In this document: positions 46,025-54,351 of the stretch, in pieces
Numbering within the stretch: the first letter of the stretch is position 1
Layout: each line of letters starts with the position of its first letter
From: Lactobacillus sp. CBA3605
GTDB taxonomy: Bacteria > Bacillota > Bacilli > Lactobacillales > Lactobacillaceae
Reading direction: 5' to 3'
Length of the DNA stretch: 64,000 nucleotides
NCBI RefSeq assembly: GCF_002970915.1
Contig: NZ_CP027190.1
Location: 1,550,001 to 1,614,000, forward strand
The notes under the pieces: model-generated
What the model saw: only the letters and a program-made list of their open reading frames with translations
Database searches by the model: none
Told to the model about the DNA's origin: nothing
Made by a program: the position numbers and the translations under genes

Positions 46025-46216
46025 ATCGGGTTATTGATTACTTTAGTAATTGGCTTTTGGTTGCTGAAAGTTGTCTTTAAAGTTGGTTTTTGGCTGATTG
46101 GATTGGCGGCTATGATTGTGGTCGGCCTATTCTTAATTCGGATTGCCTTATGGCTAGGTGTTGCCGTGCTAGCCATCGGTGGTTTAGCCTTAGTTGCCAG
46201 CCCATTTCGTAATTAG
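46022..46216 (+). CDS. small hydrophobic membrane protein (64 aa)
   Basis: A 64-residue protein that is almost entirely hydrophobic, with two membrane segments (about residues 2-18 and 22-58) and a short SPFRN tail. An in-frame stop directly precedes the ATG, so this start is forced. Its Shine-Dalgarno site lies beyond a small hairpin. It is followed by a strong bidirectional terminator. I do not recognise the family; it has no enzymatic motif. Confidence 0.6.
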   Translation: MIGLLITLVIGFWLLKVVFKVGFWLIGLAAMIVVGLFLIRIALWLGVAVLAIGGLALVASPFRN

Positions 46217-46234
46217 TAAATTCAAGCTATTTTT

Positions 46235-46283
46235 AAAGCCGTCAGTCGTAATCACTGGTTGATTACGACTGACGGCTTTTTGG
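46235..46283. terminator. bidirectional intrinsic terminator
   Basis: Twenty-base-pair perfect stem AAAGCCGTCAGTCGTAATCA and its complement, with a five-base loop and a T run. Confidence 0.9.
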
Positions 46284-46319
46284 CGTAAAATAAAAAGTAC
46301 AGTTCAGGTTGATGGTGGG

Positions 46320-46673
46320 TTAAAGCAAAGTTCCTAGCCAGACAAAACTTAAGCCGCCGAAAAAGCTGAGGCCTAAATACCAACTGGCCGTGACCCAATG
46401 GTGGTGACGCGCTAATAAAATAATTTCGTTAATCATGGTGGAAAACGTTGTCAGGCCACCCATAATGCCAGCCCCCAAGAAAAGTTGGCATAACGGCGGC
46501 AATGAACTGGTCAAATCCCAGCCAAGGAGTAAGGCGCCAACAAGATTGATGATGAGGGTAGCCAGGGGTAAGGCGAAACGACGATTGAGTGGCTTGGCGA
46601 GGGTCATGACACCGTAGCGGGTGAGGGCGCCCAGTGACGCACCGCCACCAACTAGACTAACTGCCATCAACAT
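46320..46673 (-). CDS. crcB: CrcB/FEX fluoride channel subunit
   Basis: A 117-residue, four-span Fluc-family protein: GGGASLGALTRY at the start, GWDL, and the central GIMGGLTTFSTMINE (the GGLTTFST core). Such proteins form dual-topology dimers exporting fluoride. Its start overlaps the end of the upstream crcB by seven bases; the two probably form a heterodimer. No fluoride riboswitch is seen ahead of the pair. Confidence 0.92.
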   Translation of the reverse strand: MLMAVSLVGGGASLGALTRYGVMTLAKPLNRRFALPLATLIINLVGALLLGWDLTSSLPPLCQLFLGAGIMGGLTTFSTMINEIILLARHHHWVTASWYLGLSFFGGLSFVWLGTLL

Positions 46674-47056
46674 GAGGTCGCCCCCTTAGTAAGCCAATAA
46701 TGACTCAGTAAATTTCCTGCTAGGCTGGCGACGAGTCCTAATCCTAAGCTGGCACCAACATAAGCGCCTACTAAACCTAGCTGATGTTGGTGGAGGAGTT
46801 GCAAGGTTTCAAATGTGAAAGTAGAAAAGGTGGTAAAACTACCGATGAGGCCGACGCTTAACCCGGTGATGACCGCTTCGGACAGCGATAGCCAGGTTGG
46901 GAGTAATTGCGTTACGAGACTCAATAGGAAAGCACCCGTCACGTTAATAATGACGGTTAGCCAAAAATGTTGCGGCCAGCTGATGAGCAGACTGAGCCAT
47001 TCACGACTACCGCCACCGATAAAAGCAAAAATGGCGATGGCACTTATTTTTTTCAA
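46667..47056 (-). CDS. crcB: CrcB/FEX fluoride channel subunit (partner)
   Basis: A 129-residue partner of the Fluc pair with GGGSREWLSLL, NVTGAFLLSL and GLIGSFTTFSTFTFE. I place the start at TTG 47056 (KKISAIAIFAFIGGG) because AAAGGAG lies nine bases upstream; a longer frame to 47116 adds residues unlike the family. It is the first gene of a two-gene operon. Spans and length fit the family. Confidence 0.9.
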   Translation of the reverse strand: MKKISAIAIFAFIGGGSREWLSLLISWPQHFWLTVIINVTGAFLLSLVTQLLPTWLSLSEAVITGLSVGLIGSFTTFSTFTFETLQLLHQHQLGLVGAYVGASLGLGLVASLAGNLLSHYWLTKGATSC

Positions 47057-47110
47057 AAATATTGGCTCCTTTGAATTGTTTAGCTTCAGTTTAAAGCCTT
47101 TGCAGCCTAG

Positions 47111-47345
47111 TTGCAAAATAAATTAAAGCATGTTAATCTATAACACAACTTATGAAAAACGGGGTATTCAGCCAATGCGTAACTAATTAATGCGAGTAAT
47201 TGAACAGTTTTGACCACTCTTTAAGGGGTCAACTGTCTTTTCTTGGGATTAATTAGTTGGGCTGGCAGGATACTAAATGCCAGTGGTCTCTTAATTGAGA
47301 GCACTTTTTTTGTGCCCAGTTTAATCCCTGAATTTAAGGGGGAAT
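47111..47345 (+). promoter_or_regulatory. attenuator-like leader of the ABC-F gene
   Basis: A promoter TTGCAA-17-TAATCT (47111-47139) is followed by short frames (12 codons at 47152 and 7 codons at 47190-47213), a hairpin ACAGTTTTGACC/GGTCAACTGT (47204-47234), a hairpin CTGGCA/TGCCAG and a terminator AGTGGTCTC/GAGAGCACT plus seven T (47282-47311). AACTAATTAAT (47180-47190) can pair perfectly with ATTAATTAGTT (47248-47258), and the latter region also pairs with GCCCAGTTTAATCCC near 47313, so alternative folds exist. This resembles ribosome-mediated attenuators of antibiotic-responsive ABC-F genes. Confidence 0.6.
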
Positions 47346-47350
47346 TTAAC

Positions 47351-48862
47351 GTGGTAAGTCTTAAATTAAGCAAAATTGAAAAACAAATTAATGGTCAAAC
47401 GTTGTTTGAAATTGACCAATTACAAGCGACGGGTTCGGCACATATCGGTGTCGTGGGTCGCAATGGGGCTGGTAAATCGACCCTGGCCCACCTGATTACA
47501 GGTGCCGATCAGGATTATACCGGCCAAGTATTGGTCGATGCACCAGTCAGCTATGTGCCACAAATTGCAGCGAATCATGACCGCAGTGGTGGGCAAGCTA
47601 TGTTGGCCCGGGTGCGGCAGGCGTTACAGGAGCGACCAGAAATTCTGATTTTGGATGAACCGTCATCTAATTTGGATGAGACGCATCAAGCGTGGTTGAT
47701 TAAAAAGCTACAGCAATATCGCGGCCTATTAGTGCTCATCTCCCATGATCGCCAGTTGCTCAATGCGGTGACTGACCAGACGTGGGCCGTTGCCCAGCAC
47801 CAATTTACGGCTTATGCTGGTAATTATGCGGCTTATGCCGCAGTGCAGGCGCAACAGTTAGCCAGTCAACAGAATGCGTATGACCGTCAAACACGGCATA
47901 CGCAGGAGTTACAACAGGCCATGCAGGCACGGCGTGAAAAGGCTCAACGGGTTCGGCGGGGCAATCGGCGTTTAACACCAGCGGAACGGGCTAATTCAAA
48001 ATCGTTACGTGAAGCGACGGCTGCCAAGTTGGAACGCAGTGCTAGTAGCTTGGGCCAGCGGGGGGCGCGTGAAGCGACCGTCGCCAAACCAGTGACTGCG
48101 ACTGGTTTCAAATTAGTGGCAACCGACTTTCCGCCATTGACGGGTAAAACAGTCGTTGCTGCGACGGACTTTACGTTAAGGGCGTTCAACCAAACGATTT
48201 TAAACCAACTTAATTTGCAACTCAAACCGGGCGAACGGGTGGCATTAGTCGGTCCGAATGGCTGTGGCAAAACAACATTATTACAGGCTATTCAAGCTAG
48301 AACGGCGGGCCTAGCCGTGGCGCCAACCGCTAAAATTGGTGTCTTTAATCAAGATATGACGCTACTAGACGGTCAGTTGACGGTCTGGAAAACAGTCCGT
48401 GCGACCAGTGCGTTGCCGGATCAAACGATTCGTAACGTTTTGGGCGCCCTGGGATTGCCGGCTCGATTCTATTCACAACTCGTGGCAAGCTTGAGTGGTG
48501 GTGAATTGGTCAAGCTTCAACTGGCCCGGATTTTAGTCGGGATGTACAACGTCTTAATTCTGGATGAACCGACCAATTATTTAGACGTTGCCGCCTTAGA
48601 TGCATTAGCTGCTTACTTGCAGCATTATCCCGGCACGGTCTTGTTTGTCTCTCATGATGCGACTTTTCGGCAACAGGTCGTGACGCGGACGCTAACCTTC
48701 GCCGACCGGACTTTGATTGATCCAGCCCAAGTTGCCACGCAAGCGGCCCAACCGTCAGATTTACCATTGTTACAGTTCAAGTATGATCAATTAATGCAAG
48801 ATCCAACCGCTAAAACCGCTGACATCCAAGCCTTGCGTATGCAAATTGAGGCCTTAAAATAA
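47351..48862 (+). CDS. ABC-F type ribosomal protection protein (Lsa/Vga-like)
   Basis: A 503-residue soluble protein with two ABC ATPase domains and no membrane segments. Domain 1 has Walker A GRNGAGKST and Walker B ILDEPSSNLD; the inter-domain linker is long and Arg-rich (about residues 170-240, e.g. RREKAQRVRRGNRR); domain 2 has GPNGCGKTT, LSGGELVKLQ and ILDEPTNYLD. The GTG at 47351 behind GGGGG is preferred to the upstream TTG at 47243. The size and leader fit antibiotic-resistance ABC-F proteins, but intrinsic housekeeping copies also exist. Confidence 0.85.
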   Translation: MVSLKLSKIEKQINGQTLFEIDQLQATGSAHIGVVGRNGAGKSTLAHLITGADQDYTGQVLVDAPVSYVPQIAANHDRSGGQAMLARVRQALQERPEILILDEPSSNLDETHQAWLIKKLQQYRGLLVLISHDRQLLNAVTDQTWAVAQHQFTAYAGNYAAYAAVQAQQLASQQNAYDRQTRHTQELQQAMQARREKAQRVRRGNRRLTPAERANSKSLREATAAKLERSASSLGQRGAREATVAKPVTATGFKLVATDFPPLTGKTVVAATDFTLRAFNQTILNQLNLQLKPGERVALVGPNGCGKTTLLQAIQARTAGLAVAPTAKIGVFNQDMTLLDGQLTVWKTVRATSALPDQTIRNVLGALGLPARFYSQLVASLSGGELVKLQLARILVGMYNVLILDEPTNYLDVAALDALAAYLQHYPGTVLFVSHDATFRQQVVTRTLTFADRTLIDPAQVATQAAQPSDLPLLQFKYDQLMQDPTAKTADIQALRMQIEALK

Positions 48863-48911
48863 GTTAATATAAAACGTGTGGGCTAAAAGTCAGTATCTGT
48901 CACTTAATCTA

Positions 48912-48954
48912 AAAATCGGCAGTCATTCTCAGTATCTGAATGACTGCCGATTTT
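48912..48954. terminator. bidirectional intrinsic terminator
   Basis: Perfect seventeen-base-pair stem AAAATCGGCAGTCATTC with its complement between the convergent ABC-F and ykoC genes. Confidence 0.9.
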
Positions 48955-48957
48955 AGG

Positions 48958-49617
48958 TTAGTGCCAAGGAATGACGAAGACCCCGAGTTGCATTAAAATA
49001 ATACCGCTAATTAAGAGGGCCCAATCGCGTGATCGCAATGGCACTTGTCGATAATGGGTGCGCGCGGCGTCTTCGACAAAACCGTGGGAGGTCATCGCTT
49101 GCGCTAGATTTTGTGCCCAGTTAACGGCCACTAGCACGGCTTTAAAGTACAGCTTGGGTGACCAGGAACTTAGCGCCTGACCACGCATTAAGCCTGCCGT
49201 GTGAATCACTTTGACTTCGTGCTGAATCTTTGGAACCAGGTTATAAGCCGCTAAGACCCCGTAGGCAAACTTAGCGGGTAAATGCCAATTTTGTTCTAAA
49301 GAATCAGCTAATTGGAGAATGTTCGTCGTTAGCGTGAAGGTTGCTCCAGTAAAGACGAACGCATAAATCCGGGTAAATAACACCCAGGCCATCATGGTCC
49401 GATTGCCACTACCGTTGATATATTGCGTGCTCCATAAACCGATGGCGGGCAGCAATGGTACCAGTAATAACCAGCCGAGCGTGCGCAACTTGGTCCCGTG
49501 CCAAAGCAGGTTGATGATGGCTAAAATGACTAATGCAACGTTGAGGCTGATAATCGTCGTAAACGAAATTTCTAAAGCAACTATTAATAGTAGTAATAGC
49601 TTAATACTAGGATTCAT
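48958..49617 (-). CDS. ykoC: ECF transporter T component (YkoC-like)
   Basis: A 219-residue membrane protein with about five spans and the two short conserved Ala-Arg-Gly-type signatures of ECF T subunits (AGLMRGQALSSW and AMTSHGF). It couples the ATPase to the S component. Its start overlaps the ATPase gene by four bases (ATGA), showing tight coupling. It is the last gene of the TPP-controlled operon. Confidence 0.88.
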   Translation of the reverse strand: MNPSIKLLLLLIVALEISFTTIISLNVALVILAIINLLWHGTKLRTLGWLLLVPLLPAIGLWSTQYINGSGNRTMMAWVLFTRIYAFVFTGATFTLTTNILQLADSLEQNWHLPAKFAYGVLAAYNLVPKIQHEVKVIHTAGLMRGQALSSWSPKLYFKAVLVAVNWAQNLAQAMTSHGFVEDAARTHYRQVPLRSRDWALLISGIILMQLGVFVIPWH

Positions 49618-51017
49618 GCGTGCACCTCCGGATAACGTAAGTGCTGTTGCTCAAACCGCAAATGATAATCAATTAAAGGGGTCAGACCGGTTAACTGATG
49701 ACTAATAATAATCAGGGTTTGCTGAGTGGCCGTTTGGGTGGTCTGCAATAATGTGACTAAGGCATGCACCGAAGCTAAGTCCAGCCCCTTTAGCGGTTCG
49801 TCCATGAGTAATACCGGCGTTTGCATGATGAGCATCGTTAATATCTGTAGCTTTTTCTTTTGACCTTCACTTAACGTATAGATGACTTGGTCGGTGTGGT
49901 CGGCTAGATTCAGCTGTTGTAGTGCTGCCTGAATACGGGCTGGCGTGAAATAGTCCCCATAAGCGTGTTGCTGGCTAAGCGCTAATTCTTCAGCCATGGT
50001 AATCGTTAAGAATTGTGTCTCAGCCTCTTGGAATAAGAGTGCGACTTGTCGCGCATATGGGGTACGCTTGATTTTTTTGATGTCACGGCCAGCGTAACTA
50101 ATCGTGCCTAGATAGGGTGCCAGCCGGACGAGTGCTTCAAAAAGAGTTGATTTGCCGCTGCCATTTGGGCCCGTAATCAAGGTATTGTGATGCTGACATA
50201 ACAATAGGTCAGTGGGTGCTAACAAGAGCCGGGTTCCGGCCGTTAGTTGCACGTTAGCAAGCTTAAACAAGGGCGTCGCAGTTGGCGCCGGTAAGGGCCA
50301 GGTTGGCGTTTCAAAGGCCGTTAGTAATGAGACCCACTGATTGGATGGCAACGTGGCTAGGCCTTGGGTTGCAGTAATCTGGACCAGATTATCAATGAGT
50401 TGAGCATAACCAGTGAAATCATGGTCCGCTAAAATAATGGTTTTACCAGCTTGGTCACGGAGCTGAACGAGACACTGTAACAGACTTGCCCGGGCGGCTG
50501 GATCAACGCTAGCAAAAGGTTCGTCTAATAAAATGACATCACTATCCATGGCGACAATGACCGCTAAAGCGACTTTTTGTTTTTCCCCACCGGATAACTG
50601 ATCCAACAAACGGTGGCGGAGTGCCCCGATGCCGACCAAGTCTAAAGCATGGGTGATTTTTGCTGGCATGGCGGCCGGGTCGACTTGGCGATTCTCTAAC
50701 GCAAAGATTAATTCATTTTCAACTGTATCCATAGCGAATTGCTGGTTCGGATTTTGAAACATTAACGCGACTTGACCAGCACGTTTGGTGAGCGGTAAGT
50801 CGGTGAGCCGTGTTTGATCATAATAAATAGCATCGGTAGCGGCGGTTGCAGGTAATAAGCCGGCCATCAATTTGAGTAAGGTGGATTTGCCTGTTCCGGA
50901 TGGCCCCGTGAGTAAAGTGAACCGGTGGGCCGGAAAGGTGAGCGTTGCCTGATCAAAGATGGGCGTTTGCGCCGCCGGATACGTGTAAGTGAGTTTTTTA
51001 AGCGCAATCGTTGCCAT
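49614..51017 (-). CDS. ykoD: ECF transporter double ATPase (YkoD-like)
   Basis: A 467-residue chain with two ABC ATPase domains: GPSGTGKST, LSGGEKQK, ILLDEPFASVD in the first and GPNGSGKST, SEGQKKKLQ, LLMDEPLKGLD in the second. The second signature reads LSEGQKK, a slight departure from LSGGQ. The ATG at 51017 follows AAAGGGG. It energises the thiamine-precursor importer formed with YkoE and YkoC. Confidence 0.92.
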   Translation of the reverse strand: MATIALKKLTYTYPAAQTPIFDQATLTFPAHRFTLLTGPSGTGKSTLLKLMAGLLPATAATDAIYYDQTRLTDLPLTKRAGQVALMFQNPNQQFAMDTVENELIFALENRQVDPAAMPAKITHALDLVGIGALRHRLLDQLSGGEKQKVALAVIVAMDSDVILLDEPFASVDPAARASLLQCLVQLRDQAGKTIILADHDFTGYAQLIDNLVQITATQGLATLPSNQWVSLLTAFETPTWPLPAPTATPLFKLANVQLTAGTRLLLAPTDLLLCQHHNTLITGPNGSGKSTLFEALVRLAPYLGTISYAGRDIKKIKRTPYARQVALLFQEAETQFLTITMAEELALSQQHAYGDYFTPARIQAALQQLNLADHTDQVIYTLSEGQKKKLQILTMLIMQTPVLLMDEPLKGLDLASVHALVTLLQTTQTATQQTLIIISHQLTGLTPLIDYHLRFEQQHLRYPEVHA

Positions 51018-51032
51018 CAAAAAGCCCCTTTT

Positions 51033-51605
51033 CTAATTAGTGTGCGTTGTAAAAACATGACTACGATCTAATAAATTGGTGATTAAGCGAGTTAAGACGC
51101 CGCCGAATAAGAACATGGAGCAGAAGCGGACGACGAAATACAAGATTAGTAACCAAAGTTGGAGCTTGATATAGCCGTTGCGGGCCAAGTCCCAAGCAAA
51201 GGTGACAATGGTGGTCGTCAGGGCTGAAGTAGTCAGGCCTAACCAGTCGTAGTGTCGATAACGGGTGACCACATAACCTAATTCAGCGCCGATACCTTGC
51301 GTTACCCCCGAAATCAAAGTTGAAATGCCCCATTGACCACCAAAAAACATTTCGACGATTGAAGCGAGTAGTTCCCCCAGTGTCGCCGCCCCTTTTAGGC
51401 GTATGAGGTAGCCAGCTAACATCCCTGGCATACACCAAAGGCCCAATAAGAGTTCATTTGCGAGTCCCGATAGTCCAACGGGCGCTAAGAGGGCCGTTAA
51501 AACATCGTAAACATAGTTAGTTCCCATAAAAATTGCGCCAAAAAAAATCCCAATTAACGCAATCAAAATAATATCACTTAAATGCCATGCTTTTGTCCAG
51601 TTCAT
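51033..51605 (-). CDS. ykoE: ECF transporter S component YkoE (thiamine precursor)
   Basis: A 190-residue membrane protein of the YkoE family with about six spans; conserved-looking features are FGAIFMGTNYVYD, PGMLAGYLIRLKGAATLGE, and GAELGYVVTRY. The ATG at 51605 follows GGGGAGG. A TPP riboswitch immediately upstream shows that the substrate is thiamine, its precursor hydroxymethylpyrimidine or thiazole; the family is usually assigned HMP. Confidence 0.9.
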   Translation of the reverse strand: MNWTKAWHLSDIILIALIGIFFGAIFMGTNYVYDVLTALLAPVGLSGLANELLLGLWCMPGMLAGYLIRLKGAATLGELLASIVEMFFGGQWGISTLISGVTQGIGAELGYVVTRYRHYDWLGLTTSALTTTIVTFAWDLARNGYIKLQLWLLILYFVVRFCSMFLFGGVLTRLITNLLDRSHVFTTHTN

Positions 51606-51654
51606 CAATAAAACCTCCCCAATAATGTGGCATTCATGCATTCGGTAGACTAAA

Positions 51655-51797
51655 AACGGCCACCATTAGTCATAAATAACTAGTGGTGGCCGGCTAAAGT
51701 CCGTATTGATGGTTCCCTAAAAGCATTGCTCCCTGCGCTGGCATTGTCCAGATTCAGGTTCAATGGGTATTATCTCAGCCGTTTGGCACCCCAGTTG
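51655..51797 (-). promoter_or_regulatory. TPP riboswitch with terminator, upstream of ykoEDC
   Basis: On the minus strand the TPP aptamer core is plain: GGGGTGC near 51790, CTGAGA, TACCC, GAACCTGA, then AATGCCAGCG and AGGGA, ending near 51712. A terminator follows: GGCCACCACTAGT/ACTAATGGTGGCC-type stem with a U run (51700-51655). Thiamine pyrophosphate would cause early termination, repressing the transporter. Confidence 0.95.
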
Positions 51798-51957
51798 CTA
51801 TGAATGTTACGCTTAGTGTAACCGAATTCAGTGGGGCATGCAACGACTTCTTACCAAGGGTGAGCAAAGTTCATTGGAAAATCTTGATTTTGTGCTTTAC
51901 TATAAGTTAGTAAACTTGCAAGTTAATCAAGTGGCAGTCAAGTTGGAGGTTGTTAGG

Positions 51958-52434
51958 ATGACAACAATATATGATTTTAAAGAGACTGAAATGAACGGCG
52001 ACTTACTCGCATTAGAGCAGTATCGTGGGCAAGTGATTTTAATTGTTAATACGGCTAGTAATTGTGGCTTAGCACCGCAGTTTAAAGGCTTAGAAGCGTT
52101 GTATCTAAAATATAAAGCTGAGGGGTTAGTCGTTTTAGGCTTGCCTTCGAATCAATTTCACCAAGAAAAGGCGGATGATGCGGCGACCCATGACTATTGT
52201 CAACGGCATTATGGCGTCACTTTTCCGATGACCAAACGGGTGTTAGTCAATGGTGAGGACGAAGATCCATTGTTTGCTTACCTGAAACAAACGGCGGGAC
52301 ATGGTCGGATTAAATGGAACTTCACAAAATTTTTAATTGGTCGTGATGGGCGCGTCTTAAATCGGTTTGCACCTACTACGCGACCAGAAACATTTGAAGC
52401 AGCGATTCGCGATGCATTAGCGGATCGGTCATAA
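51958..52434 (+). CDS. gpx: glutathione peroxidase (thiol peroxidase type)
   Basis: A 158-residue GPx-fold peroxidase. The peroxidatic Cys36 lies in NTASNCGL (cysteine instead of selenocysteine), followed by LPSNQF and KWNFTKFL with the tetrad Trp and Asn. A second Cys in DYCQRHYGV could resolve the sulfenate. The ATG at 51958 follows GGAGG. It probably reduces hydroperoxides with thioredoxin in bacteria of this group. Next gene starts 17 bases downstream. Confidence 0.92.
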   Translation: MTTIYDFKETEMNGDLLALEQYRGQVILIVNTASNCGLAPQFKGLEALYLKYKAEGLVVLGLPSNQFHQEKADDAATHDYCQRHYGVTFPMTKRVLVNGEDEDPLFAYLKQTAGHGRIKWNFTKFLIGRDGRVLNRFAPTTRPETFEAAIRDALADRS

Positions 52435-52451
52435 GACGGGAGGAATTTAGT

Positions 52452-53282
52452 GTGGAAACTTATACATTACGCGATGGCTTAACGGTGCCAAAGGTTGGCT
52501 TTGGAACCTATAAATTGAATGGTGCACAAGGTGTTCAAGTGATTGATAGTGCCATTGATCGCGGATACCGGTTATTGGATACGGCTTTCAATTATGAAAA
52601 CGAGGGGGCCGTTGGTGAAGCAGTGCGGCGGACAACGGTGCCGCGCTCTGACTTAATTATTTCGTCGAAGCTGCCCGGCCGGCATCATACTTATCATGAA
52701 GCGATTGCGACGATTGAAGAATCCTTATATCGGGCAGGGTTAGATTATTATGACCTCTATCTGATTCATTGGCCCAATCCTAAGGAGGACCACTATGTAG
52801 AAGCTTGGCAGGCTTTGATTGATGCCCAAAAGTTTGGGCTGGTGCGGTCAATCGGCGTATCGAACTTTTTGCCAGCTCATCTGGATCGCCTAGCGCAGGA
52901 AACGGGTGTGCTACCGGTGATTAATCAAGTTGAACTCCATCCGTACTTCAATCAAGCGGATCAGCGTGACTATGACACGGCGCACGGTATCTTAACGCAA
53001 GCTTGGAGCCCGCTTGGACGGGCCAGTGAGCTGTTAAAAAATCCAACGCTTAAAAAGCTGGCGGCTACCTATGACAAAAATGTGGGTCAATTGATCTTAC
53101 GCTGGGAAACGCAACTCGGGGTACTGCCAATTCCGAAGTCTTCGACCCCCGGACGACAAGCCGGCAATCTCGACATTTTTGATTTTGAAATTTCGACGGC
53201 AGATATGGCAACCATTAATGGGTTAAATCAGGCGGATGGCCGACTGAAAGCTCAGGACCCCGCTGTTTATCAAGAATTTTAG
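52452..53282 (+). CDS. aldo/keto reductase
   Basis: A 276-residue AKR-fold oxidoreductase starting at GTG 52452 behind GGGAGG. The catalytic tetrad is present: Asp in LLDTAFNYENE with its Tyr, Lys in ISSKLPG, and His in YLIHWPNP. The NADPH-binding PIPKSSTP segment lies near the C-terminus. It probably reduces 2,5-diketogluconate-like or other carbonyls; the substrate cannot be read. It is co-transcribed with gpx, consistent with oxidative or carbonyl stress. Confidence 0.9.
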   Translation: METYTLRDGLTVPKVGFGTYKLNGAQGVQVIDSAIDRGYRLLDTAFNYENEGAVGEAVRRTTVPRSDLIISSKLPGRHHTYHEAIATIEESLYRAGLDYYDLYLIHWPNPKEDHYVEAWQALIDAQKFGLVRSIGVSNFLPAHLDRLAQETGVLPVINQVELHPYFNQADQRDYDTAHGILTQAWSPLGRASELLKNPTLKKLAATYDKNVGQLILRWETQLGVLPIPKSSTPGRQAGNLDIFDFEISTADMATINGLNQADGRLKAQDPAVYQEF

Positions 53283-53314
53283 GCTGGATTACGACATTTA
53301 AAAATATGACGTGG

Positions 53315-53368
53315 ACAAAAAATAAGTGTGTTAAGAATTCGCAAAATTCTTAACACACTTATTTTTTG
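53315..53368. terminator. bidirectional-type terminator after aldo/keto reductase
   Basis: Long perfect stem AATAAGTGTGTTAAGAATT with its complement and T run. The rest of the 320-base gap (53370-53550) is AT-rich with no other feature seen. Confidence 0.85.
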
Positions 53369-53552
53369 GGGTTCCTTATCAACCAGTGTTGATGAGGAAA
53401 ATTTGGGTTCACTTTAACTTAGATTGTACATCTAATATTTTGTGGTTATCAATTTAGAAACCAAACCGATTGATAAAACTTATTGGCTTAGGAATACTCG
53501 TATACAGTTCTTGATTGTGACAGATGATTAAAAATAATATTAAGAAAATCGC

Positions 53553-53581
53553 TTTACTATATTATACCATAACGGTATAAT
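53553..53581 (+). promoter_or_regulatory. promoter and overlapping palindromic operator of the toxin-antitoxin pair
   Basis: -35-like TTTACT, 17-base spacer, -10 TATAAT (53576-53581). The palindrome TTATACCATAACGGTATAA (53562-53580) covers the -10 box, so a bound antitoxin would block transcription. Confidence 0.65.
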
Positions 53582-53603
53582 GACTATTGAGGTGGAAGAA
53601 TGT

Positions 53604-53927
53604 ATGGAGTACTTTGCTGAAAATCGCAAGCTCACAAAAATATTGAACGATTCCCGTTTGCTAGTTAAAACTTTTGGCCATGATCGAGCTAAACGAATTA
53701 AAGCTCGCCTTGATGAGTTCAACGCTGCTGATACGCTGCAGCAAATTCCTTTTGATCCACCGCCTCGCTGTCATCGATTGCGTAACAATTTAGAAGGCAA
53801 ATTTGCCGTTGATGTCAGCAAGAATTTCCGCATTGTTTTTGAGGGTTACGATAAAGCTGATCAATTTTCAGTTGAAAAGTCATCAATTGTAACTGTTCAA
53901 ATTATAAAGATTGAAGACTATCATTAA
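53604..53927 (+). CDS. higB: HigB-like toxin of RelE superfamily
   Basis: A 107-residue RelE/HigB-type mRNA interferase-like toxin (plasmid-maintenance killer family): CHRLRNNLEGKFAVDVSKNFRIVFEGYD contains the basic beta-strand core, split here between residues about 56-83. The ATG at 53604 follows GAGG; the -10 box at 53576 excludes the earlier ATG at 53580. The antitoxin gene starts 13 bases later, so the toxin-first order of HigBA is kept. Confidence 0.88.
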   Translation: MEYFAENRKLTKILNDSRLLVKTFGHDRAKRIKARLDEFNAADTLQQIPFDPPPRCHRLRNNLEGKFAVDVSKNFRIVFEGYDKADQFSVEKSSIVTVQIIKIEDYH

Positions 53928-53940
53928 GGAGTTGAAGAGT

Positions 53941-54276
53941 ATGTTGCATCGCGAGAATATTATTCGGAAGTATCACACAAGTTCAGCTGCCGATTTAATT
54001 AAAGAAACCATGGACTTTTATCAAATTACCCAAACTGATTTAGCCGCTCGATTAGGCGTTAGTCAGAAAAACATTTCAGATATTCTTAAACGCAAACGAT
54101 TCATAAATGAGTTATTGGCTTTACGAATTGAAACAGTTATGGGTATTTCTAGTCAATTACTCCTTAACTTGGATGTTAACTTTAAATTACATCAGGCTAA
54201 GGAAAATACCAAACAGTCTGAACCCAAGCATCAATCAGATAAGTTCCTTAAACGATATGATTGGGTATCAGCATAA
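53941..54276 (+). CDS. higA: HigA-like antitoxin with XRE helix-turn-helix
   Basis: A 111-residue protein with an XRE-type HTH (ITQTDLAARLGVSQKNISDILK at about residues 24-45) and a C-terminal basic/Gln-rich tail, unlike the classic HigA fold in having 30 extra residues at the end. The ATG at 53941 follows AAGGAG. It should neutralise HigB and autorepress through the palindrome at the shared promoter. Confidence 0.87.
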   Translation: MLHRENIIRKYHTSSAADLIKETMDFYQITQTDLAARLGVSQKNISDILKRKRFINELLALRIETVMGISSQLLLNLDVNFKLHQAKENTKQSEPKHQSDKFLKRYDWVSA

Positions 54277-54351
54277 GTTTAAATAATAGAGATAGTAGTA
54301 AAGCAAGCAGTCTTAGGTATGGTGCTTGTCAGTGAGTTGATGAGGGAAATT

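Noticed and set aside
45895..46176. Minus-strand 93-codon frame opposite the small membrane protein
   Set aside because: It reads through the SD and start region of the plus gene and has no ribosome site or family pattern.
47117..47240. Possible fluoride riboswitch for the crcB pair
   Set aside because: The conserved aptamer core is not present on the minus strand; the region instead carries the ABC-F promoter and leader on the plus strand.
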